A stretch of 13,656 nucleotides of DNA from a bacterium (GTDB lineage Bacteria > Chloroflexota > Dormibacteria > UBA8260 > Bog-877). Shown piece after piece: positions 7,676-13,656 of the stretch (within the stretch, counting starts at the first letter, position 1; the number at the start of each line of letters is the position of its first letter). Position numbers and translations under genes: made by a program. The notes under the pieces are model-generated. The model saw only the letters and a list, made by a program, of their open reading frames with translations, had not been told where the DNA came from and searched no databases. The DNA is taken from positions 1-13,656 of the forward strand of contig JAKAWF010000072.1 of NCBI GenBank assembly GCA_021817025.1, given 5' to 3'.

Positions 7676-7839
7676 CAGAGCAGTGGACATGGAGGTTGCG
7701 GCAATGGTCCACGGCCGCTCGCGAACCGGCCCTTGAGGCCGTCGGCCTGAAGTCATCAACCCTGATTGGGTGCCCATTCGCCAGTCGGACATCCACCATT
7801 AAATTTCCTCAGTGTCGAACTCGCGTGTCCAATGCTCTG
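7676..7839. mobile_element. MITE-like insertion, 164 bp, with inverted repeats and 5-bp target duplication
   Basis: The left end CAGAGCAGTGGACATG (7676-7691) and the inverted right end CAGAGCATTGGACACG (7839-7824) match at 14 of 16 bases. GAGTT lies directly outside both ends (7671-7675 and 7840-7844). Deleting the element plus one GAGTT joins GNHANS to ATAAHFQSPITEAQATLAPG in one frame, as in related epimerases, which shows that this is an insertion. The interior has no meaningful ORF, so it must be mobilised in trans. The right end is locally AT-richer (TTAAATTT) than its surroundings. I cannot assign an IS family. Confidence 0.87.
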
Positions 7840-7844
7840 GAGTT
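7840..7844. repeat. Target-site duplication GAGTT, right copy
   Basis: Pairs with the left copy at 7671-7675. One copy is needed to rebuild the intact epimerase frame. Confidence 0.8.
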
Positions 7845-8307
7845 GGCGTGGTTGCCGGCGGAATCGACGTACACCAGCCTTGCTGGAAACCATCACGGTG
7901 GATCCGGCACCGCTCACCAAGGGCAGCAACCGGCGCGCATCGGCCACCGTGTAGCAGAGGCAGTCGACCAGCAGGTCCACACCGGCTCCGAACGCGGCCC
8001 GCAGCTGGGCCGGATCGGCACGGTCGGCAAAGACGAAGTTAGCCCCCGCGGCGGCGAGTTCAACTGGCAAGTGGCCGCGGTTACGTCCGGTGAGATCAAC
8101 GTGCCAGCCGGCCGCCACAAGCCGCCCGGCCGCAGCCCGTCCCGTCGGGCCCGTGCCGCCCAGGATGAGAGCGCGTGGCATGGCAGCGGGATATCGGTGC
8201 AACCGGCGGCCGGCCGCTCCAGTTCAGCAACCGGACAGGTCCAACCGGCTACGAACGTGGTGCTCCCCGATCCCCACCACCGCTGCTTGCTCCTGGTTCG
8301 GAAAGTG

Positions 8308-9549
8308 CTAGCTGCCAACCATGGCTGAATCGAGCTCCTCGGCGGCCAGCGGAGCCACCTCGGCTCTGGTCATCAGGTAGCCAGCGGCAAGCAAGCTGGC
8401 CCCACCCACTGCGATCAGCAACGCCACGTAGCCGAAGACGGCAATGAGCAGAGCCCCACCCCCGATGGAGGCGGTCTGGAAGGCACCGAAGAGGAGACCG
8501 TAGGCGGTGTCGACTCGCCCTTGCAGGGACAGCGGAGTCCGCCTCTGGATCAGGGTGCTCGAGCCTACCACCAGCCACGGCAGCCCGAATCCGACCAGCA
8601 GTGCCGCCACCACCACCACCGCCATGGGGAGGATCCCAGCCACAAAGGCGGGAGCTACGCAAATGCCCGATCCGAGTCCGACCGCGAAGATCCCGATGGC
8701 GGTCAACCGGGTCTCCAAACACCGGCGCATCGCGGGGGCCGCAGACAGGCCCCCGACGATGGCCCCCACTCCCTGGATCGAGATCAGGACGCCGACGAAT
8801 GACGCAGGACGGTGCAGCCCGTTGGTCACCACTGCGAAAAAGGCGGTTTCCAGGAAGCCCACCACCGCCAGGACCAGAAGCAAAGCCAGCATGACCTGCC
8901 GCAAGGGGATGGTGTGCCAGATGTGGCGGAACCCGGCCGCGGTCTCGGCGAGCCAGTGCTCTCGCCGGGGCTCGGGTTCGGGCTCGAGCACCTGGAGGCG
9001 CAGCAGGGCCCCCGCGGCAATTACGAAGGTCAATGCATCCAGCTCGGCCACTACCGCTCCCCCGGCGAGCGTGAACAGGCCAGCGCCGACCAGCGGGGTG
9101 ACCAGCCGGAGGCCCTCCGCCATGGTGTTGAGGACGCCGTTGGCGTCACCGAGCAGCTCGCGGGGCACGATCGTGACCAGGAGAGCTGACTTGGCGGCGC
9201 TGATGAAGGTGGCGATCGTGCCGTAGGCGACCATCACCGACCAGATGAGCCAGACCTGGTCCCGATTGCGGACCAGGACCAGCAGCATCACGACCACGGC
9301 CCCGGCCGCCTGGCACGCGATCAGCAGCGGCTGGCGCCGAACCCGGTCCACCACCAGGCCAGCCAGAGGCGACACGACCACCTCCGGGAGCACCAGAAAG
9401 AAGAAGGTGAGCCCGGCCTCGGCGTTGCTGCCGGTGAGCACCCTGACCCAGATTCCGGCGGCGAGGAACATGAACCGGTCGCCAAAGGTGGAGAGCACCG
9501 ACTGGGAAAGGAATATCCGTGCGCTTCTGTCCTGCAGCAGCAGCCGCAT
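8308..9549 (-). CDS. MFS exporter (MFS_3, EntS/multidrug-like)
   Basis: A 413-residue protein with 10-12 hydrophobic segments. The N-terminus RIFLSQSVLSTFGDRFMFLAAG is typical of MFS_3 efflux proteins, and motif A appears as GLVVDRVRRQPLL after helix 2. The segment KSALLVTIVPRELLGDANGV matches the conserved family stretch around helix 5. The middle loop EPEPEPRREHWLAETAAGFR separates the halves. The ATG at 9549 follows the regulator's TAG with a single base between (TAGAATG), so the genes form one operon with probable translational coupling. Such exporters usually expel drugs or siderophores; the substrate is unknown and is likely an inducer of the regulator. The pseudogene epimerase follows 126 nt downstream. 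Confidence 0.9.
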   Translation of the reverse strand: MRLLLQDRSARIFLSQSVLSTFGDRFMFLAAGIWVRVLTGSNAEAGLTFFFLVLPEVVVSPLAGLVVDRVRRQPLLIACQAAGAVVVMLLVLVRNRDQVWLIWSVMVAYGTIATFISAAKSALLVTIVPRELLGDANGVLNTMAEGLRLVTPLVGAGLFTLAGGAVVAELDALTFVIAAGALLRLQVLEPEPEPRREHWLAETAAGFRHIWHTIPLRQVMLALLLVLAVVGFLETAFFAVVTNGLHRPASFVGVLISIQGVGAIVGGLSAAPAMRRCLETRLTAIGIFAVGLGSGICVAPAFVAGILPMAVVVVAALLVGFGLPWLVVGSSTLIQRRTPLSLQGRVDTAYGLLFGAFQTASIGGGALLIAVFGYVALLIAVGGASLLAAGYLMTRAEVAPLAAEELDSAMVGS

Positions 9550-9550
9550 T

Positions 9551-10186
9551 CTAGGTCCGGTCGAGCTCGGATGAGGTCGCTACCTCCAAATTCTCCAGGT
9601 CGAGCGGGAAGATGAACTCCAGGACCTCGATCGCCCGGGATCCCTCGGGCCGGGTGTTCCGATCCGCGAGACGCTCGTGGTGGCGCATCAGCACGCGTCC
9701 GAGGTCGAGTTCCAGCTCCGCCAGTTCCTCCGGTGTGACCCAGAAGACGTACTCGTTCTCCCGTGCCAAATCACGCCACACCTTGGGATATCGTGACTGC
9801 GACTCGCGCCAGGCCTGGAACCGGCGGAGGTGGCGCTCCCGGAACATCCGCTGCAGCGCCGCTGCCGCCAGCTCCGTGGCCGGGTCGCCCTCGTCGTCCC
9901 CCATCGTCATGCCAACCGAGGTGACCTTCCACGGGCGGGTCCTGCCTGGCCCACCTCCGGCTTCCTCGACAAACCCGTACCGGGCCAGTTGGCGAAAGTG
10001 GAAGGAGCAGGTGGTGGGGCTCTCCCCGAGGCGCTCGCCGGCCTCGGTGGCAGTCATCGGCCCGTCGATGATCAGGAGTTCGAGCAATGCGATGCGTACC
10101 GGATGCGCGAGCGCCCGCATGGTCTTGGCGTCCGTGATTCGCCGCAGAGATTCCCAAGGGGTGTCGGAGCTGGCTTCGGTCACCAT
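9551..10186 (-). CDS. ArsR-like winged-helix transcriptional regulator
   Basis: A 211-residue DNA-binding regulator. Residues about 16-90 (ITDAKTMRALAHPVRIALLELL ... TATEAGERLGESPTTCSFHFRQLARYGFVEEA) form an ArsR-type winged helix, with the recognition helix around SPTTCSFHFRQL. The C-terminal 120 residues are charged and helical (MFRERHLRRFQAWRES, ENEYVFWVTPEELAELELDLG) and could bind a ligand or form dimers. No CxC metal-binding pair as in ArsR/SmtB metal sensors is seen, so metal sensing is unlikely. The start is ATG 10186 or GTG 10183: the -10 box ends only 3 nt before ATG and 6 nt before GTG, so a leaderless transcript would favour GTG. A frame extending to 10264 would run across the promoter. 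It is the first gene of an operon with the exporter and probably controls it and itself. Confidence 0.87.
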   Translation of the reverse strand: MVTEASSDTPWESLRRITDAKTMRALAHPVRIALLELLIIDGPMTATEAGERLGESPTTCSFHFRQLARYGFVEEAGGGPGRTRPWKVTSVGMTMGDDEGDPATELAAAALQRMFRERHLRRFQAWRESQSRYPKVWRDLARENEYVFWVTPEELAELELDLGRVLMRHHERLADRNTRPEGSRAIEVLEFIFPLDLENLEVATSSELDRT

Positions 10187-10188
10187 GG

Positions 10189-10216
10189 GAGAGTAAATTG
10201 TCGAGAGGGAATTGTC
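10189..10216 (-). repeat. Tandem 14-bp direct repeat across the promoter (candidate operator)
   Basis: GACAATTCCCTCTC (10216-10203) is followed directly by GACAATTTACTCTC (10202-10189), 12 of 14 identical. The copies cover the -35 half and the -10 half. A repressor bound here would block RNA polymerase; the adjacent regulator is the obvious candidate, which is inference. Confidence 0.6.
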
Positions 10217-10218
10217 AA
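10190..10218 (-). promoter_or_regulatory. Sigma-A promoter of the regulator-exporter operon
   Basis: TTGACA (10218-10213), a 17-nt spacer and TACTCT (10195-10190) on the minus strand. This is the clearest promoter in the window, with a perfect -35. The -10 ends 3 nt before ATG 10186, pointing to a leaderless transcript. Confidence 0.8.
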
Positions 10219-10290
10219 TATAACTTTCTCTAACCGCCTGCGCGCCGGCGGTGGGTTCGACCACCTGGGACGTCGGGTCCGGCGACGCGG

Positions 10291-10296
10291 TAGTCT
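10291..10296 (+). promoter_or_regulatory. -10 box for a probable leaderless small membrane protein transcript
   Basis: TAGTCT lies 7 nt before GTG 10304. No -35 consensus and no Shine-Dalgarno is visible. It sits about 70 bases from the divergent regulator promoter. Confidence 0.5.
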
Positions 10297-10303
10297 CTTG
10301 GGC

Positions 10304-10696
10304 GTGGATGACGCCGCTTTAAACCAGGACCCCACTCCCAACTATCCGGCCGCCGAAGCAGCCATGAGGCGGATCCTGTGCCTGTCCCCGGGCTGCGCCC
10401 GACCGGGAGCCGACGACACCTCGCGGATGTTCACCACCTCGATGGCGCTGACCGGGCTGCGCTGCATCTTCACCTACATGTTCCTGCCCATCCTGACTCC
10501 CGCTCTCGGGACCGTGGTCGGCCCCGTGATCGGGGTGCCGCTGTCCTTGGTGGCGCTGGTTTTCGACGTCCGGGCGATCCGCAGCTTCTGGCGGGTCAAC
10601 CATCCCCAGCGCTGGCTGATGACGGTCCTCTACCTGGTGGTGGCGGCGTTCGTCACCTACCTCTTGGTGTCCGACCTGGCCAAGGTGATCAGGTAG
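10304..10696 (+). CDS. Small conserved-looking membrane protein with three helices
   Basis: A 130-residue protein that I cannot name. A hydrophilic N-terminus of about 40 residues with two cysteines (LCLSPGCARPG) precedes three hydrophobic segments at about 44-68, 70-88 and 104-123. A short basic loop FDVRAIRSFWRVNHPQRW lies between the second and third. The frame is open much further upstream, but GTG 10304 is chosen because TAGTCT lies 7 nt before it and upstream residues are antisense to the regulator. It is transcribed divergently from the regulator-exporter operon and may share its control region. Similar small membrane proteins of unknown function occur in actinobacteria as far as I recall. 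Confidence 0.65.
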   Translation: MDDAALNQDPTPNYPAAEAAMRRILCLSPGCARPGADDTSRMFTTSMALTGLRCIFTYMFLPILTPALGTVVGPVIGVPLSLVALVFDVRAIRSFWRVNHPQRWLMTVLYLVVAAFVTYLLVSDLAKVIR

Positions 10697-10828
10697 CCGC
10701 AGCGCCCGATCCAGCCCACGCGCAGGGCATGGATCCGTGACCTGGGCATTGCCCGACGATGCAGCCGCCCCGAACTCCGTCGCTCAGCTTTGAGAACGCC
10801 CGGCGCCGGGCCCAAGGTCCGGGCTTGG

Positions 10829-11380
10829 TCAGCTGCGGTTCGATGCCAGCAGGAAGACCCCACGGTCGGTCGGCCGGCGCCAACTTGACCCTATCAGCAA
10901 CTCCGAGTCGTGATCGCGTTCCCAGGCACGAGCCTGCCCGGCATGGGAGATCTCCAGTACTCCTTGAGCGATCGACCCCCCCGGGCGGATCGCTGGGATG
11001 GAGCCTGGGCCCAGCACGCCATGGGCGAGCAGCAGCACGAAGAGGCCGTTCATAGCCCCGCAGACCGCCAGGATCAGGAGCGCGTCTTTGGCCAAGTTCA
11101 AATGGCCCCTGACCTCAACCTGGGCCACTGAGGGTGCCGCCTGCGCCAACACCCGGTGGAGCCGTCGCCCACGGTGGTCGAGCAGCAGATATCCCCCTGT
11201 GACGAGGAGCACAGCCATGGCGATGCCATTCGAATAGTAGGGTCCGACCCGCACCACGGCCGGCAACCCCAAGGCGTCCGCGACCCCCAGGGCCAGGATC
11301 ACCAAGCCCGCCTGCCACTCCCGGTTGGACAGCCGTTGCACCGGCCTTCGCGCGGGGCTGGCCGCGCCACCCGGGTCCAA
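10829..11380 (-). CDS. Hypothetical membrane protein
   Basis: A 183-residue frame I do not recognise. Three hydrophobic segments are visible: about 23-43 (WQAGLVILALGVADALGLP), 50-67 (SNGIAMAVLLVTGGYLLL) and 98-120 (KDALLILAVCGAMNGLFVLLL), separated by the basic loop DHRGRRLHR. The last 55 residues are polar. The upstream end is fixed by an in-frame TAG at 11401. The start TTG 11380 is uncommon; a GTG 13 codons later is an alternative. TAGACT (11401-11396), which overlaps that stop, is a possible -10 box 15 nt before the TTG. There is no Shine-Dalgarno. It lies downstream of tRNA-Asn on the same strand, about 210 bases away. Confidence 0.5.
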   Translation of the reverse strand: MDPGGAASPARRPVQRLSNREWQAGLVILALGVADALGLPAVVRVGPYYSNGIAMAVLLVTGGYLLLDHRGRRLHRVLAQAAPSVAQVEVRGHLNLAKDALLILAVCGAMNGLFVLLLAHGVLGPGSIPAIRPGGSIAQGVLEISHAGQARAWERDHDSELLIGSSWRRPTDRGVFLLASNRS

Positions 11381-11590
11381 GCGCGCCGCGGGCGGAGTCT
11401 ACAGCGGCCAACGTCGGCGGGAGCCCTGTCTCGGGGGGAGATGGCCGGCGGGCTGCGATCGGGCACTCCCGGCTCCGGAGAGGCAAGGATGCTTGCCGAC
11501 GGGGATGCTGGTGGCAGCGCTCCCGATCGCTCGCCAGGTGGCTTTGGCTCCGCTCGAGGCGCTGGGCCGGGCGAGCGTCAGTGGCCAGGG

Positions 11591-11665
11591 TGGCTCCGGA
11601 GCACGGATTCGAACCGTGAACCTTGCGGTTAACAGCCGCCTGCTCTACCGTTGAGCTACTCCGGA
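11591..11665 (-). tRNA. tRNA-Asn (anticodon GTT), CCA encoded
   Basis: On the minus strand the acceptor arms TCCGGAG (11665-11659) and CTCCGGA pair fully, followed by discriminator G and an encoded CCA (11593-11591). The D arm is GCTC-AACGGTA-GAGC. The anticodon loop CTGTTAA (11635-11629) carries GTT, and the T arm is CACGG-TTCGAAT-CCGTG. The first anticodon-stem pair (G-A) is mismatched; all other stems are sound. Confidence 0.95.
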
Positions 11666-11677
11666 ACGACATGCTGC

Positions 11678-11683
11678 AGTTTA
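11678..11683 (-). promoter_or_regulatory. Possible -10 box of the tRNA-Asn gene
   Basis: TAAACT on the minus strand, 12 nt before the mature tRNA 5' end. The -35 position shows no consensus. Confidence 0.35.
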
Positions 11684-11881
11684 GCCGGGCGGGGGGCTCG
11701 CCTCCCGGTCCAGTCCTCGCGCCGGACCATCAGGAGGTTCTCCGGTTGCCCTCAGACCCTGTCGCACCCGCTGGGTTCAAACAGGCGGAGTCCTTCTGGC
11801 GCAGGGTGTTCGAACCCGGATTCGGCCGGATCTCCGGTGGGTTGGATCTCAGCTCTTCGTCTGACGGGATGCCGGCGGCCC

Positions 11882-12678
11882 TCACCGGGACTTGGCTCGA
11901 CCGGCTGGAGGGACGGGCCCGGTAGCTGGACCAGCGCAGCGGAACGGGGCACCATGCCGCCGGGGTCGGCCAGCGGCGCCGGGACAGCGGTCAGGGGGAG
12001 CAGCGGGGAAGACCCGGTCGTCGCGGATGCGGACCAAGAGTGGGGCGGCAGCGGCGGCGCGGTCGACGGTTGGCGAGATGGGGTCGTGGCCGGCATCGAC
12101 GAGGAGCGGCGGGGCGGGGGCACCCGCCTCGAGCTGCAGGCGACCCACCAGAGCTGACATCTGCCGAGCGGTGGCCTGCCCGGTGTCGTCGCGGGGCGGG
12201 ATGCGGGTGGTGTCGGCGGGCGCCGTCCAAGAGTCGCGCTCCCAATTCAACTGGGCGATCCAGGGGCAGTTCCAGCCAGCCACGATCGGCTTCCCGTTGG
12301 AGTGCCGGGAGGGGCGGTGGTAGCAGCCCCGCTCCGGAGTGGTCTCAGCGTCACAGCGGGGCCAGCTCGAGGTGTCGACCGCAAACACCAAGGGACAGGT
12401 GAGAGGACGGAACTGGAACAGGCAGTCGCGGGGCTGGTCGGCGTCGAGCCGGACCTCGCTGAGAGCGGCATGGGAACTGCCGTGGCCGCGGCGGAGGATC
12501 GGCTCCGGGGAGAGGTGAGGCGGGGCAGCCCGGTTGCAGCGTGGCCGGCGATGTTGGCGTCAGTGAGCTCGAACAGAGCGTCGGGCCAGCGCGGGGCACA
12601 TCTGTGGAAGGCGCCGCGGAACTCCGGGAGCTCCGCCCGGGGCCCAGGGGCGGGGGGATCGAGACGGGGATGAAGCAC
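11882..12678 (-). pseudogene. Degenerate DDE-type transposase (frameshifted, C-terminus missing)
   Basis: The frame from GTG 12678 (GGAGG just upstream) reads ELPEFRGAFHRCAPRWPDALFELTDA and ends in GLPRLT. Homology then moves to another frame at about 12507-12520, continuing LSPEPILRRGHGSSHAAL and FAVDTSSWPRCDAETTPERG to a stop at 11882. This resembles an actinobacterial putative transposase family (NF041680 by memory; IS4/IS701-like). Two catalytic aspartates are likely in FAVDTSSW and LLVDAGHDP. Relatives are some 200 residues longer, so the third acidic residue is missing. About 265 codons remain. With a frameshift and truncation it cannot be active. It is divergent from the DUF6788 remnant and separated from it by about 80 bases. 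Confidence 0.75.
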
Positions 12679-12761
12679 GGCCGCCCTCCGGTAAAGGAGC
12701 TGGGCCGCGATCTGAGCGCTCTCATGGCTGCCGACACACGCCCCCCCACTCAGGAGTCGAC

Positions 12762-13149
12762 ATGCTCACTCAAACCGACCTCGCCGCCCGGCTGGCAGCC
12801 GCCGAACGCCGTTACCACGCCCTCAGCGACCAACTCGCCCGGATCGGGCTGATCGCGCCGGGCGGTGTCGTCAGCCGTCACACCCGCCGCGGCAAGGCTG
12901 GCTGCCGCTGCCAGGCCGATCCTCCCCGCCGACACGGCCCCTGCGGGCAGTGGGCCGCCATCATCGATGGCAAGACCGGTCACCCACCGACTCACCGAGC
13001 CTCGGGCCCAGCGCTACCGCGAGTGGATCGCCAACGACCGCAAGCTCATCCCTCAGCTGCGCCTGGCTGCCGACGACGCCATTGACCTCACCCTGCAGGC
13101 CGACCAGGCCGGCCCAGCCGAGGCCCATTCACCCCAGCTCAGAGGTTAG
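12762..13149 (+). pseudogene. DUF6788-type transposon-associated protein, one-base frameshift
   Basis: ATG 12762 has AGGAG 6 nt upstream. The first frame reads LSDQLARIGLIAPGGVVSRH and GKAGCRCQADPPRRHGP, the short-spaced cysteine motif of this small family. At about 12977-12979 the frame must shift: an extra G turns KT-VTHRLTEPRAQRYREW into KTGHPP. The second frame continues to the stop at 13149, giving about 128 residues after correction, which is the family's usual size. The family is commonly found beside transposase genes; its role is unknown. The single lesion may be real decay or a sequence error. Confidence 0.75.
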
Positions 13150-13207
13150 ATCGCAGGCTGAGGTCCGACCTGAGGGCGGAGCCGAGACCGTTCCCAGCCG
13201 CGGAGAG

Positions 13208-13656
13208 CTACTCCAGGTAGTCCTTGAGCTTCATGCTCCGGGAAGGGTGGCGGAGCTTGCGCAGGGCCTTGGCCTCGATCTGGCGGATACGCTCCCTGGT
13301 CACCCCGAAGCGCTTCCCGACCTCCTCCAGGGTGCGCTGGTGGCCGTCGATCAGGCCGAAGCGCAGCTGCAGCACCCGGCGTTCTCTCGGCGTCAGGGTG
13401 TCGAGGATGTCCTCGACCTCAGTCCGCAGCATGGTCAAAGACGCCGCGTCCTGGGGAGCGACCGCCTCACTGTCGGGTACGAAGTCGCCCAGGTGGGAGT
13501 CCTCCTCCTCGCCGATGGGGGTCTCGAGCGAGACCGGGTCCTGGGCGACCTTGACGATCTCCCGCACCCGATCGGGGGTGATCCCCATCTCCTCTCCGAT
13601 CTCAGGATCGGCGGGCTCGCGGCCGAGCTCCTGGAGCAGCCGGCGGGAGATGCGCA
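13208..13656 (-). CDS. rpoD: Primary RNA polymerase sigma factor, C-terminal part (partial, 5' end outside window)
   Basis: The last 148 residues of a sigma-70 family primary sigma factor (RpoD/SigA). They begin within region 3 ([21 protein letters not shown]), pass [24 protein letters not shown] and end with region 4. Region 4.1 is [15 protein letters not shown]. Region 4.2 has the helix-turn-helix [19 protein letters not shown] that reads the -35 box, followed by [15 protein letters not shown]. The conserved C-terminal KLKDYLE and the spacing between regions mark it as group 1, not an alternative sigma. It would recognise TTGACA/TANNNT promoters such as that at 10190-10218. The protein's remaining regions lie beyond the right edge. 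It is a housekeeping gene bordering the mobile-element scar. Confidence 0.95.
   Translation of the reverse strand, partial: RISRRLLQELGREPADPEIGEEMGITPDRVREIVKVAQDPVSLETPIGEEEDSHLGDFVPDSEAVAPQDAASLTMLRTEVEDILDTLTPRERRVLQLRFGLIDGHQRTLEEVGKRFGVTRERIRQIEAKALRKLRHPSRSMKLKDYLE

Larger units (their letters stand above)
7280..8181 (-). pseudogene. NAD-dependent epimerase/dehydratase (SDR) pseudogene with an inserted element
   Basis: The N-terminus MPRALILGGTGPTGRAAAG has the Rossmann GGTGxTG motif and leads to STVMVSSKA. The gene is then broken four ways. (1) A one-base insertion near 7874-7877: shifting frame gives VYVDSAGNHANS. (2) The 164-bp element at 7676-7839. (3) A TGA at 7441-7439, where CAATGACCG probably replaced CAACGACCG in ALDQ-R-PVIVLARRG. 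(4) A further frameshift near 7330-7350, after which only a weak match (EITKLLA) is left. Between lesions the family signature YGANKVAAEQFLLDSG (the YxxxK catalytic pair) and VTVLRPSKIHGPG is well kept, so decay is recent. It lies 126 nt downstream of the MFS exporter gene on the same strand. The 3' limit is approximate because the homology fades. Confidence 0.85.

Noticed and set aside
11800..11830. TTCGAAC-containing stretch near 11808 as a second tRNA or an attachment site
   Set aside because: No T-stem, acceptor stem or anticodon arm can be paired, and it shares no long identity with the real tRNA-Asn 3' end.
1..13656. CRISPR array, rRNA genes or replication origin
   Set aside because: No regularly spaced repeats, rRNA signature stretches or DnaA-box clusters were seen on either strand.

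Overview
This is GC-rich bacterial chromosome with strongly GC-biased third codon positions. The type of primary sigma factor, the leaderless gene starts preceded by TANNNT boxes, and the transposase and DUF6788 families fit a high-GC Terrabacteria lineage such as Actinomycetota, Chloroflexota or the Dormibacterota. I cannot place it more exactly, and the lineage is an inference.

Left part (1-3147, minus strand): a two-gene NAD-linked formate dehydrogenase operon. The catalytic subunit FdhA carries an in-frame TGA at 2904-2902 in the exact place of the active-site selenocysteine. It is followed at the E. coli fdhF distance by a hairpin with a GGUCU loop (a bacterial SECIS). A naive ORF call splits this gene in two. 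FdhA starts without the usual N-terminal [4Fe-4S] domain. Its stop overlaps the start of a NuoE-NuoF fused diaphorase subunit that runs off the left edge.

Middle (3148-7136): divergently from the operon lies an MFS transporter of the Fsr-like type, then a long hairpin, then a hydroxymethylglutaryl-CoA lyase with a probable leaderless start. A gene-poor stretch follows, then a minus-strand YihY/BrkB membrane protein.

7280-10696: a decayed NAD-dependent epimerase gene is interrupted by a 164-bp element with 16-bp terminal inverted repeats and a 5-bp target duplication (GAGTT). Removing the element restores the reading frame locally, so it is a MITE-like insertion. Upstream on the same strand is an operon of a winged-helix (ArsR-like) regulator and an MFS exporter. 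It is driven by a TTGACA-N17-TACTCT promoter that contains a tandem 14-bp repeat. A three-helix membrane protein is transcribed divergently.

Right part (10697-13656): an unrecognised small membrane protein, a tRNA-Asn(GTT), then a mobile-element graveyard (a frameshifted, truncated DDE-type transposase and a frameshifted DUF6788 gene), then the C-terminal end of the primary sigma factor RpoD/SigA.

The most interesting items are the selenoprotein formate dehydrogenase with no Fe-S domain in its catalytic subunit, the MITE-like insertion with its footprint, and the operator-like tandem repeat in the regulator-exporter promoter.
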